Below are positions 1-12,100 of a DNA stretch of 64,000 bases, piece after piece. Position numbers and translations under genes: made by a program. The DNA is taken from contig JAMJFZ010001816.1 of assembly GCA_026225945.1 (NCBI GenBank), forward strand, positions 7,376,001-7,440,000, written 5' to 3'. Under the pieces are notes generated by a model that was given only the letters and a program-made list of their open reading frames with translations, made no database searches and was not told the origin of the DNA. Position 1 is the stretch's first letter. Every line of letters begins with the position of its first letter. Source of the stretch: Cricetomys ansorgei. Taxonomy: Eukaryota > Chordata > Mammalia > Rodentia > Nesomyidae.

Positions 1-2070
1 CCAGCTAGAATAGTCCAGCCAAAGCAGAGAGCTATGTAAGCTTTGGAGAACTTAATCCAGCCACTGTGTTCTAGTCTCCATGTTGGAAAGGAGTCTGACT
101 GAAGACAGTACCATGGCAGAGTTTCCCAACATTTGGTGTTACAAAGAAAAAAGACTGTCCTTCGAACTTTTCTCTGTGTGAGTATTTGGGAGCTAGAGGG
201 GTGTTCGAGTTCTGTTTCTAAGTCCTCTGATATTACTGGTGGGTCAAGGTCTTTGGTGGCCTTTTCTGGAGTAAGCTTTAAATCTGTTTTGGATTTAAAA
301 GCCCCAGCTTTTTGTATACTTAACAGCTTTCCTTTCTCCACCCTCTGAAGGCCCTTTTGATCCTTTACCCTGGGGAGAAGAGTATGGAAGGAAAAGCTTC
401 CGTACATGCCCTGGGTAGCGATTTATTTGAATTTGTCCTCTGTCTAAATTTAAGAACTGCATTAAAGCCCTAGCATTTCAGAGCTTGGTCCCTTAAGAAT
501 AAGAGTGAGGGCCAAGTTTCAGTTTTCAAGCTGGAAAGGCTGAAGAATAATGGAGTATGACTCGAGACAAATATCTACGTTAAAAAGCTCATTGCGCAAA
601 CAATAGTTTTATCGCCTGTTCCCTCAGCACGAAAGCTTAAAGAGAGTCTTCAGATAGGAAAGTCCAATGGAACATTTATCTAACCCCTAGTGAATTTTTC
701 ATACAGCAGAATATGAGCCTTCCAGAACTTTCTCCCACCCTAGCAGAATTATAGTCGCACAAGACATCCCTCTTATGGATGTCTCCTCCTACTCACAAGC
801 GTTCTCATCACCTACCCAGAGGGTTGTTTTTCGTGACATGATTTTCTCTACTGCAAGAGCCTAATAAAGTAGCAGTCACTTGCCTTGTTTCCTACTTAAT
901 ACTCCGAGTCTCTTCTTCTCTCCTGAGTGTACGGAGAATAATATGTTGAAACGGCTGCTCGCAGGGCTCCGACTTCCTAGCGCGCATGTCTGTATGTAGT
1001 AAATGTTGCAAATGGACATTCACAAACAACCTTCAAGAGCTCTCGGGTTGGCAATACACCTTGGTGCCCTACTTAACAAGAACTGTACTTTAATTGAACT
1101 CTTTGCTTCATAAGGGAACTTCCACGTTCCCTTATGGGTAAACAAGCCTGGATTCCTTGAAAGCCTTTTATTTCCTTCTCTCTTTTAAATTTATGATCTA
1201 AATAATGCACCCCTAATAAGGGAATAGGTTCGCCACCGACTTGGTGAGAGTAACATTAAGAAACCGCAGCCATTCACATGTGTAAATAAGGCTGCTAATC
1301 AGGCTGTGCATTGTTCACTGTGTCCTGGATCCTCTTGGCAAAAGCCTCATCTAAAAATACCATGACATTCCATTTATAGGAGACCAGGCACTTGCTACTT
1401 CAAGATGAATGGCACTTCAAGATTCAAGTCCCTTGTTAACCCTTGTAATCTGCTGCAAATATAACCCATTTGACCAAGCATTTGAATGAATAAAAATTAA
1501 TCACTGCTGACATTCAACCCCTCAGAGATTAGAAACATTCTCATTTTCTCTTCTTTCTCTCTCTTTCTCTCTCCCTCTCTCCATTTGTACATATATACAA
1601 AATAGGAATGGTACTAAAATTAACTATAATCAATAAATGAAATTAGAGGTAGCAGAAGAAAGTCAGCATAATTTAAGACACTTAGTGAACCTATAAAAGG
1701 AAAATAGACATTATGAAGTCTGGGAAAGAGTAATATGATTACCTCAAGATTGCATTTCGGTTCTGCCTCTGAAAAACTGAATTTCATAGAACTGACCTAT
1801 GATGAAATTTCTTATTTTACTGTCTAGAATGGACACACCTTTTTAAAAGCTTCTCAAAGTTCATTCATCCAGATCTGCTTGAACATCTCCGGCAGTAGAG
1901 GACCAGCGTCTTACAGAGCCGCTCTTGACAGTCAATACACGCCATCACGTGTCTTTCCCTAAACGCCACCATTTTATCACCAAATGACTAGGTTTGGATA
2001 GATTATTATATGAAATTATAAAAGCTGCATTTTTATAGAGAACCAAAGGCTTCTACGGTGAGGCACATGT
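1..2070. other. Unique sequence, nothing recognised
   Basis: Apart from a CT-rich simple repeat at 1537-1585, I see no repeat, exon or RNA gene here. Confidence 0.6.
1537..1585. repeat. CT-rich simple repeat
   Basis: TTCT and CTCT units on the plus strand. Confidence 0.85.
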
Positions 2071-2435
2071 CTTGGTTTGTTTTGTACTGTAAGGACAAAA
2101 TGTTTGAGACTGAGTGGTTTATAAAGGAAAGAGCTTCACTGGACTCAATTCTGGTGGCTTCAAAGTACAAATAACACCCAGCCTGATGGGGACCTCTTGG
2201 CTACATCACAACATGATCGAAAACATACAAAGAAAGGACCCTGGGGTATCCTAGCCTGACAGCAACCCACGTCCACAGTAATCCAATCCTGCCCAAACTT
2301 ATTCAATCCTGAGAAATCCCTTCTTCTGGTGGGGACCTGAAATGCCCCATAATGCCTCATTGCCTCTCAGCATTGCCAACCTTAGACTAAGCTTCAGCAT
2401 CAGGTCAACTCGGGACAAACCATATTGAATCAAAT
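2071..2435 (-). repeat. MaLR-type LTR, antisense
   Basis: 'gtttgagactgagtggttta' followed by 'attctggtggcttcaaagt' and later 'cagcatcaggtcaactcggg' and 'gacaaaccatattgaatca' matches the reverse complement of MST/MLT1-type MaLR LTRs. Confidence 0.65.
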
Positions 2436-2503
2436 GATAACACATGAAGTGACAACTTTTCAAATGGGAGTGTTCACGAACCATCCTTTCTATTGAATTG
2501 TAA

Positions 2504-2590
2504 TATGTCTTTGAGACAAAACCTTCCAAACTAATGTGTGATTCTCCTGCCTCAGCCTCACAAATATAGGCATATTCCACCACATTCAGA
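2504..2590 (-). repeat. Truncated B1-like SINE, antisense
   Basis: 'ctttgagacaaaaccttcc' then 'attctcctgcctcagcctca' and 'aaatataggcatattccacc' is the reversed B1 pattern, with the left end deleted. Confidence 0.6.
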
Positions 2591-3924
2591 AGGATTAAGT
2601 ACTGAATGACGTCTTTCATTTATCTTGTCCTGATCTCCTTATCAAGACTCTGGTTCCTTTGGGTTCTCCAAGACACACTTCTCTTCATTTAACCTTGCAT
2701 TTTGTTAGTATTAACTGAATGCCAGATACCTCGCCCAGTGTCATAACTACTTATGAAAAACATGATTTCTTAAAGGCAAGACTGCAATTTGTGCACTACG
2801 TCACCTAACATTCATAAGAACATTCATTCGAAAACAGATTATTGAGTATATCTCTAAGCTATGAAATCATAGAGCAAAACTGAACGCACTTTCAGGGAAT
2901 TTATTTCATAATGGGGAAAGAACTCAGTGAATTCACGTTACAATAGAAAGTGGTAAGAACTGTGACGATACAGATATGAAGAGTTCAGGGGAGATGAAGG
3001 TAAACGCCGATCAAATCTAAGTCTAAATCAACGTTCAGGGGGTGTTTTCAAAAACTGGTAGGACTGGCTCACTTGTGAAGAAAGCATCATTTTAATATGG
3101 ACTTTTGCTGTCTTCCAGTGAGTACTTCTCTCATATACTCAGGAAACACAGGCTAGAAGAGTTGGCACAGTCCTAGAGATTTGGCATCTCGTATGCTTCA
3201 AATTTATTGCTAATGTGTTCATTATCATTAAGTGATCTTGTTCAGGGGTAATGAAGGAACTGTAGTACATAGCAACATTCTGGGAGCAACGGCACAGCTA
3301 CCTTCATCCAGAAGAGAAGGGAAGGAGAGCCTGAATGAACGTGGTAGAAAGAGAGATGGCTATGAGGAGAAAGACTTGAGAAGTCTGTAGGGAAAAGCCA
3401 CAGGTCTTGGCAACCAACTGAATGTGACTAGTGAGCGTAAGGAACCTGCACTGTTTTCATTTGAAGGACTAGGGGTAGACCCAGATGGGCTTCTGGAAGA
3501 GAAGAGTGCTATCATGAGGTGAACTAGTGAGTTCAGATTTGGGCCTATAGAATCTAATGTACCTTTGCAATGCCTAGGTATAGAAGCCACACAAACGTCT
3601 GAATATTCTCAATACTGTGGCTTAGACTGCACGATCTTGGAGGTCTAAGTACTTTCACTGAGACTCAGAACTCAGCATGGACACCGGATTGCTATTGGGA
3701 AGTAGGTCAACCCTCTCAACCCTCTATGGTTTAACTCCACATAAGTACCTCATAATTAGGAGTCGCTATACAGAGAGACAGCTTTAGGAAAAAGATAACT
3801 ACAGAAAAAGTTATACTTTCCCAATTAATATATGAGTACAATCATGCCAATGACTTACCCTCAGTTCTATTTCAGTCCGTTTGTTGCTCACACTCAACAG
3901 CTCAGGAAAGTGATTCTGAAAACT
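2591..3924. other. Mostly unique sequence
   Basis: Nothing certain. 2880-3010 faintly resembles an old mammalian-wide repeat. At 3859-3915 a short minus-strand open segment has splice-like ends (see findings). Confidence 0.5.
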
Positions 3925-4315
3925 ACATTTCCCATCATTCTTTGTTCTCAGGTTTGATGGGTGGGGAGCTTTGGTGGAAAACTGGAAAGTAAGAAAGTTG
4001 GAAAAATACCTTTATGCTTCTCTCCAACTTTTGTTGAGGCAGCACCTGCAATAAAAGCTGTCTCTTCCATGCCTCCATTTTCTGTCACAAATGCTCTCTA
4101 TCCATGGTTCCTGCAAAAACATGGCAGCTTCCTGTTCACTTCCTCCCTCACCACAATACCCAGTTTCTGAGAGCTGCTCATAGGCACTTCTATATCTTTT
4201 CAGCCTTTGCGGTTGTAGCAGCTTTTTGCTGTGAATCTTTGGCTTGTCTCTCGGTTCCCAGTTGGCCTTCATTATTTCCCAACGTGTTTACCCAACATTT
4301 CTGTATTTAATTTTG
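3925..4315. repeat. Possible ancient LTR or DNA-element relic
   Basis: 'gaaaactacatttcccatca' and 'ttgcggttgtagcagctttt' resemble segments of old mammalian LTRs of MaLR/ERVL type. Similarity is too weak to name a family or orientation. Confidence 0.3.
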
Positions 4316-5619
4316 CATATTAATCTTTGAAAGTGAATTACCTAGCATGGTATATGTTTCCCTGGCTGTGCTGTGGCCCAGACAATATCAGGGTCTTGGG
4401 TCTCCCTTCTTCTCCAAGAACATATTGTAGCCCTTTGGTTGTCAGAGATCTACAAAGGGGCTTGAAAGGAAAAAAGGCTTAAGAATTTCTGCTGGTGAGC
4501 AGAGAATATTCATACAAACTTAGCGTTCACGTGCTCATCTTATAACACATACTATATTTCCATAAGAGCATTTTTAAAAAAAATATCTTATTGTTAATCT
4601 AAGACTCTTTTCACTGTGAAACAAGCATGCATCTCTCACTTTTCCTTCGGATGTGATCGTACATCCTGTGCCAGCATGCTCCGTTTACCTTCCCGGATCT
4701 GACGCACACCAAGTCACCGTCACTACCCAAACAGCAGTGACAGGTTGCTGTTCTTTCCTGGCTCCAAACAACAGAGAATAGAAAATAATCAACTTGGAGA
4801 AACAGAAACTCAAAGCTAAAGAATCTGTGGGCAGGAAGGGAAAGAGAAGAAGAACAGAACGAATTCAGACTGCGCATGTTCAACACTCGGTAACGAGCCA
4901 CTCTTTCCTTCTCATCTTGCCTTGGCTTCATTTGGACACTACACTTTCCCAGCCACGGCTTCTGTGCGCAGGCTTTCAGCGGCTGGCAGCTCTCCAGAGC
5001 AGCTCTCCATTTCACACAACGGCTCTAATTTTCAAATATTGACTGGAGAACTTAGTCTCCCTGGTGCCAGTTCAATTCCTAAACACTGTTTCATTGAAAG
5101 CTCAGATTATTAGTATGTACCACGGGGGCGAGGGTTCCGGTTATCAGACTAAGCTCATCCACATAGCACTTCCTTTATTATAGTTTACCAAAAGCACCGT
5201 ATTTGTACGTAGTTCCACAAAGAGTGCCTAAACCATTTGAAATGTATGTATCTATAAAGGTCTGTATTTTAAGTGTACTTGAAGTACGCACGTCATATGT
5301 TAAGGGCGACAACTAGTATGTATCTGGACAGTTTGTGAATCGCAATGTGCGCTACCCAATTTGGATACAAAATAGTTGGCATTTTAGCGTTTGGGGTGGA
5401 GCATTATCACTCTTTGCACACTCTGTGTTTGACCAGGGCTGTTGGGAGAGCCGTGTTGCATGGAAAAAGTAAAAGTAAGATTAATATTTATGATTGGTAT
5501 TTTTCTTTTAAAAGAAGTACTTTATTAGCACATTTTAAGAATATGTTAAAGTTAAAAAAATGTTAAACATCACTTTCTCCTCTCATAAGTTACATGGAGT
5601 TCTTTGTCTAGGAGTTAGA
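4316..5619. other. Unique sequence, nothing recognised
   Basis: No repeat or coding signal that I can support. A 134-codon minus-strand open frame at 4611-5015 has no recognisable motif. Confidence 0.55.
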
Positions 5620-5765
5620 TACCACAAGATTGTTTTCCCCTTCCATGTCAACAGGTCCATTTATAATGCCTTTATTCCAGTCTTGTTTATGCGGCCATTT
5701 CTAGGAGAGACTGTTTCCCAGCCAACCCCCTGGTATCCTAGTGCCACTGCTATTGCTAATGTTAA
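5620..5765 (-). repeat. Murine L1 (Lx-type) 3' UTR fragment, antisense
   Basis: 'ttccatgtcaacaggtccat', 'ccagtcttgtttatgcggcc' and 'ctaggagagactgtttccca' follow the reversed Lx 3' UTR. Confidence 0.55.
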
Positions 5766-5834
5766 CTCACCAGAACTTGATGTTGTGATGCTTTTACTGA
5801 AGACACCACACACTTGAGTCATAAAACACAGAGA

Positions 5835-6100
5835 CGTCAAGCTGGCACTGATCTGGAAGCTTCATCTCTACAGGTTAGCTCTCATGGTGCTGAAAGGTGC
5901 CGTTGCACGCTACTAAAGGGGGGCAGCTGCACATAAAACTCATAGCAGTTATAACAACGTGCATAAGACTTCTGCAAACTCAAGGAAGACTAAATTCCAG
6001 CATGGAGTAAAGAGGTGGACACATAGTCCCACTCTTAGATGAGGAGCTATGGTAATTGAGAGCTGCTGGAAGAGGGAGAGTCTGGCTTGACATTTCTCTG
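5835..6100 (+). repeat. Murine L1 (Lx-type) 3' UTR fragment, sense
   Basis: 'gcacataaaactcatagcag', 'attccagcatggagtaaaga' and 'gctgctggaagagggagagt' follow the Lx 3' UTR in order. The same region is seen again at 10975-11370. Confidence 0.7.
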
Positions 6101-7404
6101 TATAGCAACAAGAAAAGTAAGTACCAGATCATCCCTTTACTACTGGCTCTGTGCTTTGTTACAGGATCCCCAGTCTAGGGGCGAAAGAACTGAATTATAA
6201 TTAGAAATCCTTTATTGCATTTAGAATAGAAAGGAAACACTCTCACAAAACCTTGGGCAGGGCATTGACTCCTACTACCCACAGCAATGACTCCTTGTGG
6301 AACACTTATATTAATCAGGGCAAGGGAATCCAACCGTAGACAGGACAAAAAAAATGCTCAGTTAGTTCCAAAATATATGGCTCCAGAGGTAGTAGCTGTC
6401 TGACTCAGCCTGTCGACCACTGAATGGTCGGCCGGCTGGTACACATCGCTTTCATTTCTCGTAGGTCATGCCTTCTCTCATTCGTGTTTAGCTAGCACAT
6501 AACTGATTCCCTCTCTCCTCTAACCACTCACTCATTTTTATTGTTTCCCCCTGCACTCCTTCCAACCTGTCGATGTATTTCTTTTATCAAAATGCCCCCA
6601 AACTGTTATAAAAAATAATCTGATAATTTTTTAATGGCAGTACTGTTAATATTAAATAGTTCCCAAGCTTCAACACATTTAAATCTGCATATGACCTTCA
6701 AAAACACTTCAGCCCCCCCCCCCAACTCTCAGGCTATTTCCATTCCAGGACATCTACTTTGTACGTACGTGCTGACTTTGACTGCTATTAGTGCCTTTTC
6801 TAGCCCATTCCAAAATGATTCCTCAAGTTAACAGTATGTTTTTTGTTGTTGCTCTGTGAGTAACTCCATTAGGAGTGTAATTAATGAGGCAACATTATAT
6901 CTGGCGCACAAGGCTGGTCTACATGACATTGACAGAAAAACATTGAGAGATGCGTAAACTGTTTCCATATGGAGGAGAAGTCTTGATGATCAGTCTTAGG
7001 ATATAAGATGACATTGCTCCAATATGAGATGACTTCGAAGTTTAGATACTGTTTTGTGAAAGAAATAAAGACTTTTTAAGGGGCATTACACTACTGACTA
7101 CCCATTGTAGTAACAGATAGCCAGAGGGACTCCAGGTATTACACTGTCAGGTTAGAGAGGGCACCCACAGCATCAGCAGAGTAGACACCAGCCAAGGCTG
7201 TCATCCTTCCTGCGGCGCTAAAGTTGGAGCTATAGAATAGGGTCTCTCAATCCAATGGCAACTCGGAATGAGCGATTCTTTATTGCAGTACTTGCCCTGG
7301 GCACTGAAGAATGTCCGTCAGTGCTCAGGCTTCTGCATCTACATGTCAAAAGCACCATCCACACAACCTTAGTTACGCTACCAAAATTTCCTGACGCTCA
7401 GGTT
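6101..7404. other. Unique sequence, nothing recognised
   Basis: No feature supported. Confidence 0.55.
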
Positions 7405-7507
7405 TCTGATAATGTAATACTCATCTCATGGGTTGCTGTGAGATTTAAAAATAATACACAAAAAGCAACTTAGCATAGTGTCTGCCATGCAGTAAGCACA
7501 AAACACT
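7405..7507 (+). repeat. MIR SINE, sense
   Basis: 'atgggttgctgtgagattta', 'gcaacttagcatagtgtctg' and 'catgcagtaagcacaaaaca' follow the 3' half of MIR. Confidence 0.75.
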
Positions 7508-7835
7508 CGTCAGCTGCTTCTGATTTAGTGTCTATGCAGTTTACGTTATAGAATTGAGCTCAGAAATTCTGACTTTCTTGGCCAGTTTCTCAAGTCAGTG
7601 TCCTCTTTCAGACTTGATTTGATTTCATTTAAAGTAAAACATGAATCCAGTGGCATTTTATGACTGTCCCACTCAATATTTATTCCTAAAATAAGAGAAT
7701 CAGGAAGGTGACCCGGAGAAGACAGGCTGCTGTTGTAACGGGTTTCGTTCCATTTAATGTATACTATCCTGCTCAAGATTGAAAAGAAGGGACAACACTC
7801 TAATTAAATAAAGAATGACAGTTTTTCTAAAATGA

Positions 7836-7838
<3 letters not shown>

Positions 7839-7876
<38 letters not shown>
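7839..7876 (+). repeat. CA microsatellite
   Basis: Nineteen uninterrupted CA units. Confidence 0.97.
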
Positions 7877-7880
<4 letters not shown>

Positions 7881-8060
7881 GAATCCAGGTGTGAAAAGCT
7901 GAGGTCAATATTGAATGTCTATTTTGCTCTGCACCTTACTTTTAAAAAAGTTTTTGATTGAAATAGGGTTACAACTTTTCCCCATTCTCTTTCCTCCCTC
8001 CAGCTCCTCCCAGTTTTCCCCCTTGAATCTCTCCCATGCCCCCTACTCTCAAATTGATAG

Positions 8061-8061
<1 letters not shown>

Positions 8062-8105
<44 letters not shown>

Positions 8106-8180
8106 CATACATATATACACACACATATATACATATATATGCATATACATATACAAGCATGCATACAAACATATATATCC
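8062..8180. repeat. AT / ATAC / CATA compound microsatellite
   Basis: A TA run to 8099, then imperfect ACAT and CATATA units. Confidence 0.95.
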
Positions 8181-8248
8181 TGCTAGATTCATTTTTGCTG
8201 TGTGTACATGATCTCAGGGCTGACTTGTTTTTCTTTTTTCTTTTCTTA

Positions 8249-8452
8249 AAGACAGGATCTCTCAGTGAACTGAGGACTCTCTGACTCAACCAGGCTGTTT
8301 GGCTAATTTCTCAGGCTCCTCCTGTCTCTGGATCCAATCCCTGAGATTACAGGCACAAACTGTCATGCCTGCCTTTTTACATTGGTGTGGGAAATAAAAA
8401 CTCAGGTCCTTGGGCTTGTACACCAAGGACTAACCAACCCATTGAGCCCAGA
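8249..8452 (-). repeat. B4/RSINE1-type SINE, antisense
   Basis: 'gacaggatctctcagtgaac', 'ctgagattacaggcac' and 'ttgtacaccaaggactaacc' follow the reversed B4 pattern, ending 'cccattgagcccag'. Confidence 0.8.
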
Positions 8453-8602
8453 AAAATGACTCTTTACATATCACCTACCTTAAAGCAAAGTTTTCAAATA
8501 ATTCTGTATCTTCTTTTCAGTACATAATGAAGAATATCAGAACATTATAGTTTAAAGAATAATACCTACAATTTGAGTTGCTTTTTAAAAAGTGCATTCT
8601 AA

Positions 8603-8829
8603 GGCTGGAGCTATGGTTCCAAGGTTAAGGGCACGTGGCATTCTTGAAAAGAACCCAGGTTTGATTCTCATCATCCACATGGTAACTCATAACTGTCTGG
8701 AACTCCAGTTGCAGGGAACCTGAAGTGCTCTTCTAGTCTCTGGCGGGCATTAGACACATGTATGGTGCACATAAAAACATGCAGGCAAAAACACTTACGC
8801 ATGTAATATAAAAATAAACAAATCTTTAA
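8603..8829 (+). repeat. B3-type SINE, sense
   Basis: 'ggctggagctatggttccaa', 'gggcacgtggcattcttg', 'catccacatggtaactcata' and the 'ataaaaataaacaaatcttt' tail match B3. Confidence 0.85.
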
Positions 8830-9339
8830 AAAGTGTATTCCAGGAGGTTCTGTTGGGTTAAACCATTAAGTTTTTCTCCTACGACAATTTTTGCCCTTAA
8901 AGAGTGAATCGAGTCTCCACGTGTTTGTGCTTTTAAGTGAATTAGATTTTCTCTTTCTTCTTTGTCATTTCCCACACCACCGACCAAACCCAGAGTCACT
9001 GAGGCTGTGAGTTGTTGCTTTTCTCTCAATGTTTATCAACATACAGAGAAGAAAAGCCCAACCAGAGTAAATAACTTGATAGACTGTCTCAGATAAAATA
9101 TTAATTGGCAGCATCTGATAAATGAATGATGACAGTGGTTTATAATGTGATTGGAGCCTTACTCGGGATAAAAGAATAAAGAATGGTGTGTACGTCTGTG
9201 GCTATGATAAATAGCAGCCTATCCATTTAGAAGGGAGCCATTCAGGATCGGCACAAAAAGAGCAGTATTAAGTCACAGCACAGGGTCTGGTAAAGACTGA
9301 AGGTTTGTGCCACCAGCAGCTTGGGTTAAAATCCTACCC
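8830..9339. other. Unique sequence, nothing recognised
   Basis: No repeat or coding signal supported. Confidence 0.5.
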
Positions 9340-9558
9340 CTCGAGATGACAGCATCACTAAAGCCCAACTACCAGCTCACAGTGCCATTGTGGAATTAGT
9401 GGCCGCAAACGAGGTTGCACAGGGCTTTGTCACCACTGTCAACATAGGAAACCACAGTGAGAGAAGGTTATCAAGGAAACAGGCCCTTAGGTACTGAGTC
9501 TGTTGGCATCCTGACCTTTGGCTTCTGAGCCTCTACAACTCTGAGAATTAGATTTCTC
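9340..9558 (+). repeat. Possible MLT1 LTR fragment, sense
   Basis: 'ggcatcctgacctttggctt' followed by 'gagcctctacaactctgaga' and 'attagatttct' resembles the 3' end of MLT1. The 5' part is unclear. Confidence 0.4.
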
Positions 9559-9585
9559 TGTGTGTGTGTGTGTGTGTGTGTGTGT
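9559..9585 (+). repeat. GT microsatellite
   Basis: About 13 GT units, at the end of a possible MLT1 fragment and just before an ID-like SINE. Confidence 0.95.
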
Positions 9586-9621
9586 TATGGGGTTGGATGC
9601 TTTGGCTGGTTTTGTTGTTGT

Positions 9622-9690
9622 TTTTGGTGGTATTGGGGATTGAACCTAGGACCTTATGTCTTCAGGGCAAGCTATATATCCAGCCCATAT
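9622..9690 (-). repeat. ID-like SINE, antisense
   Basis: 'tggtattggggattgaacct', 'aggaccttatgtcttcaggg' and 'ctatatatccagccc' match the reversed tRNA-derived ID core, an older copy. Confidence 0.75.
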
Positions 9691-9829
9691 TTCTATTGGC
9701 TTTTTAGATATCCTTTGTGGTATTTTATTTTAACACCATGAATAGAACAAGACAAGGTCTTAACCAGAAATATTAGAAATGTCATCATTATAAATACTTT
9801 CCCTTATACCCACAGAGAAGTGTAGTTCT

Positions 9830-10145
9830 CACCCCTGACCAAAGAAGCTTCTTTTTGGAGAAGACAGAGGCCATTACAGAAATCCATCATTGGTCAAGAT
9901 GCAGAGATTAACTGGCAACGGGGTTCCCATCCCCAGTTCATACACTTAAGGGACAGGGACCACCATGGCAGAGGAAATAGAAAGATTGTCAGAGCCGAAG
10001 GCCCAGGCTATTCACTTTGAGATCACGTCCTCTTAAACAAGAGAGAGAACGAAAGCGGAGGTGGGCAAAGAGGACAAGGTAGATCTGGGGCAAGGCAGGG
10101 GTGAACATGATCAAAATGTGTTGTATAAAGTTCTCAGACAAACGA
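9830..10145 (+). repeat. Murine L1 (Lx-type) 3' UTR fragment, sense
   Basis: 'gaagcttctttttggagaag' with 'aggccattacagaaatccat' is the characteristic Lx 3' UTR. It then jumps to the 3' terminal 'aacatgatcaaaatgtgttg', so the middle is deleted or rearranged. Confidence 0.75.
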
Positions 10146-10616
10146 TAAAGATATTATCTTGTTTAAAAAAATTAAGAGGCATTAACTGGCCAGCTGATAG
10201 GGACATAGGAACAGATAAAGCTATGGAGCAAATGGGTTTGTAAAAAATAGCAATATTAAGAAATAAAGAATGTCAAAGTGGGAAGATGAAGTCTAATATA
10301 TTTGGAAATAAGTTCATTTTCAAACCCCCTATATTTAATTCCATTCCATCAATAATTCAGCACAGCTGGGAAGAAGCATTTGGATGAGAGTAGTACTTAA
10401 AGAGATTTAAATATCATCATGGTGAAGCCAAAAGAAGGTAGATAGGAGTTTTCCAAATGAACCTGGAAATATTACGAATATCATCTGGGCTGCAGATTTC
10501 ACCAGTCGTGGTCTTGGGGATAAGTTACATAAGCTTGCTTTTGACTTGCTCTAGAGTATCAGTTCCTTTCATGGAGACCTTGGTCAGAAGTTGAAGTCAC
10601 TGCATTAGCAGTGACC

Positions 10617-10897
10617 GTGATGGCTAATCTTCATTGTTAACTTGACCAGATTGAGAATTATTTAGGAGACACGTCTTTGTAAGTGTCTCTGTGGGTGTTT
10701 CTAGAGACTGAATAAACAAGAGACAAAAAAGGGAATCTGGCTTAGTGTCAGCATTTGTTTCCTGACTGAGGATGAAATGTAGCCAGCCCTGTTGTGCTTA
10801 GATCACCACAACTTCCCCCTTCCTAATCTGAGAGCCAAATTAAAACCTCATTGCCCTGAGTTGCTTTCCGTCAGGTATTTAGTCAGAGAAGCCATTA
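10617..10897 (+). repeat. Rodent LTR-like repeat (TGTCAACTTGAC type), sense
   Basis: Begins 'gtgatggctaatcttcattg', carries 'ttaacttgacc', and ends 'gccattaatacag'. This is the standard start and end of the family, with a shortened middle. Confidence 0.6.
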
Positions 10898-10974
10898 ATA
10901 CAGTGCCTAAGCAAAGTATATTGTACATACAGCAAGTAACAAATACAAAACAGGAACAGGATCCCCTTTAAAAC

Positions 10975-11370
10975 TCATCCAGATGTGGTGCCTTCCGGAC
11001 ACAGCAGGACAGGTGTGCACATGAACTCACAGCAAGTGTAACAGCATGTACACAACCTGTGGGAGCCCAAGACACACCGGATCCCAGCATGCAGAGAGGA
11101 GTTGCCTGGAAGTCCCACCCCTAGCAGTTGCTATTAGCAGTTGTTAGGTGCTGGGAGAGGGAGAGTCAATTTTCCTTAGAATGTAGTCCTCGATAGGTTG
11201 ACCACGCCCCAAGCTCCAATGGGCAGCACAAATTGAACTTGATGTGTATTTTCTTTTTAAAGAGAGAGCAAAGTTAAATCAGTGGGGAGAGGGAGTAGAT
11301 CTGAGAGGGTTTGGGATAGAGGTAAATATGTTTAAAAATGTAAGGAATTCTCAAGGAATATATGATAATA
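10975..11370 (+). repeat. Murine L1 (Lx-type) 3' UTR and 3' end, sense
   Basis: 'gaactcacagcaagtgtaac', 'gctgggagagggagagtcaa', 'gggcagcacaaattgaactt' and the terminal 'ggaattctcaaggaa' are collinear with the Lx 3' UTR to its end. Confidence 0.8.
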
Positions 11371-11371
11371 T

Positions 11372-12100
11372 ATTAGTTAGGGTTCTCTAGAGTAACAGAA
11401 CTAACTCACAGAATGAATTTCTATAGATAGAGAGAGCAATGATTCTCAACCTCCCTAATGCTGAGACCTTTTAATATAGTTCCTCATGTTGTGGTGACCC
11501 GGAACCATAAAATTATTTTCAGTGATACTTCATAACTGTAACGTTGCTACTGTTATGAATCATAATGCAAACATCTGTTATGCAGATGGTCTTAGGTGAC
11601 CCCTGTGAAAGGGTCAGACCCACAGGTTTTGAGAACCACTGATAGGGGATTTATTAGAACGACTTACAGTCTGTGGTCCAGATAATCAAACAATGACTGC
11701 CTATGAAAGAAAGCTCCAATAATCCAGTAGCTGTTCAGTCCACGAGGTCGGATGTCTCAGCTGGTCTCCGGTGTGCTTCAGAATCCCAAAGAAGTAGGCT
11801 CTAATGCCAGTGAAAGAATGGACTTGCTAGCGAGGTCAAGAGCGAGCAGGCAAAGAGCCTGCTTCCTTGTCCCTTATGTAGGTGACCACCAGAAGGTGTG
11901 GCCCTGGTTAAATGTGCATCTTCTCACTTCAAAAGATCTGGATTAAAGGTGTGTCTTCCCGCTTCAAAGATCCAGATTAAAAGTGGATCTTCCCACTTCA
12001 AACAATTTAATTAAGCAAAAAATCCCTCACAGGTGTGTTTAGCCATTTTTGTATTTTTAGTGAATCCCCAGATGTAGTCAATCTGACCACCAAAATATCC
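11372..12100 (-). repeat. Rodent LTR-like repeat (TGTCAACTTGAC type), split by URR1
   Basis: In the plus direction it begins TATTAGTTAGGGTTCTCTAG and ends near a degraded GTAGTCAATCTGACC. This is the reverse of the common rodent repeat that starts with a TGTCAACTTGAC-like motif and ends CCCTAACTAATA. Short internal repeats of 'attaaaggtgtgtcttccc' type lie at 11940-12000. A URR1-like transposon is inserted at 11437-11641. I recognise the repeat but cannot name its family with confidence. Confidence 0.7.
11437..11641 (-). mobile_element. URR1-like hAT-type DNA transposon (MITE)
   Basis: This 205-base insert is bounded by imperfect terminal inverted repeats, CAATGATTCTCAACCT and AGGTTTTGAGAACCACTG. 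Its interior matches the rodent URR1 element, including 'cataactgtaa' and 'tcataatgcaaa'. It is a non-autonomous hAT-like element with no coding capacity. The 8-base flanks AGAGAGAG and ATAGGGGA agree at only half the positions, consistent with a decayed target duplication inside the host repeat. Confidence 0.8.

Noticed and set aside
4611..5015. 134-codon minus-strand open frame
   Set aside because: No motif, no splice or promoter context, uneven composition. Most likely chance.
7915..8289. Open frames rich in Tyr/Ile on both strands
   Set aside because: Produced by the AT/ATAC microsatellite.
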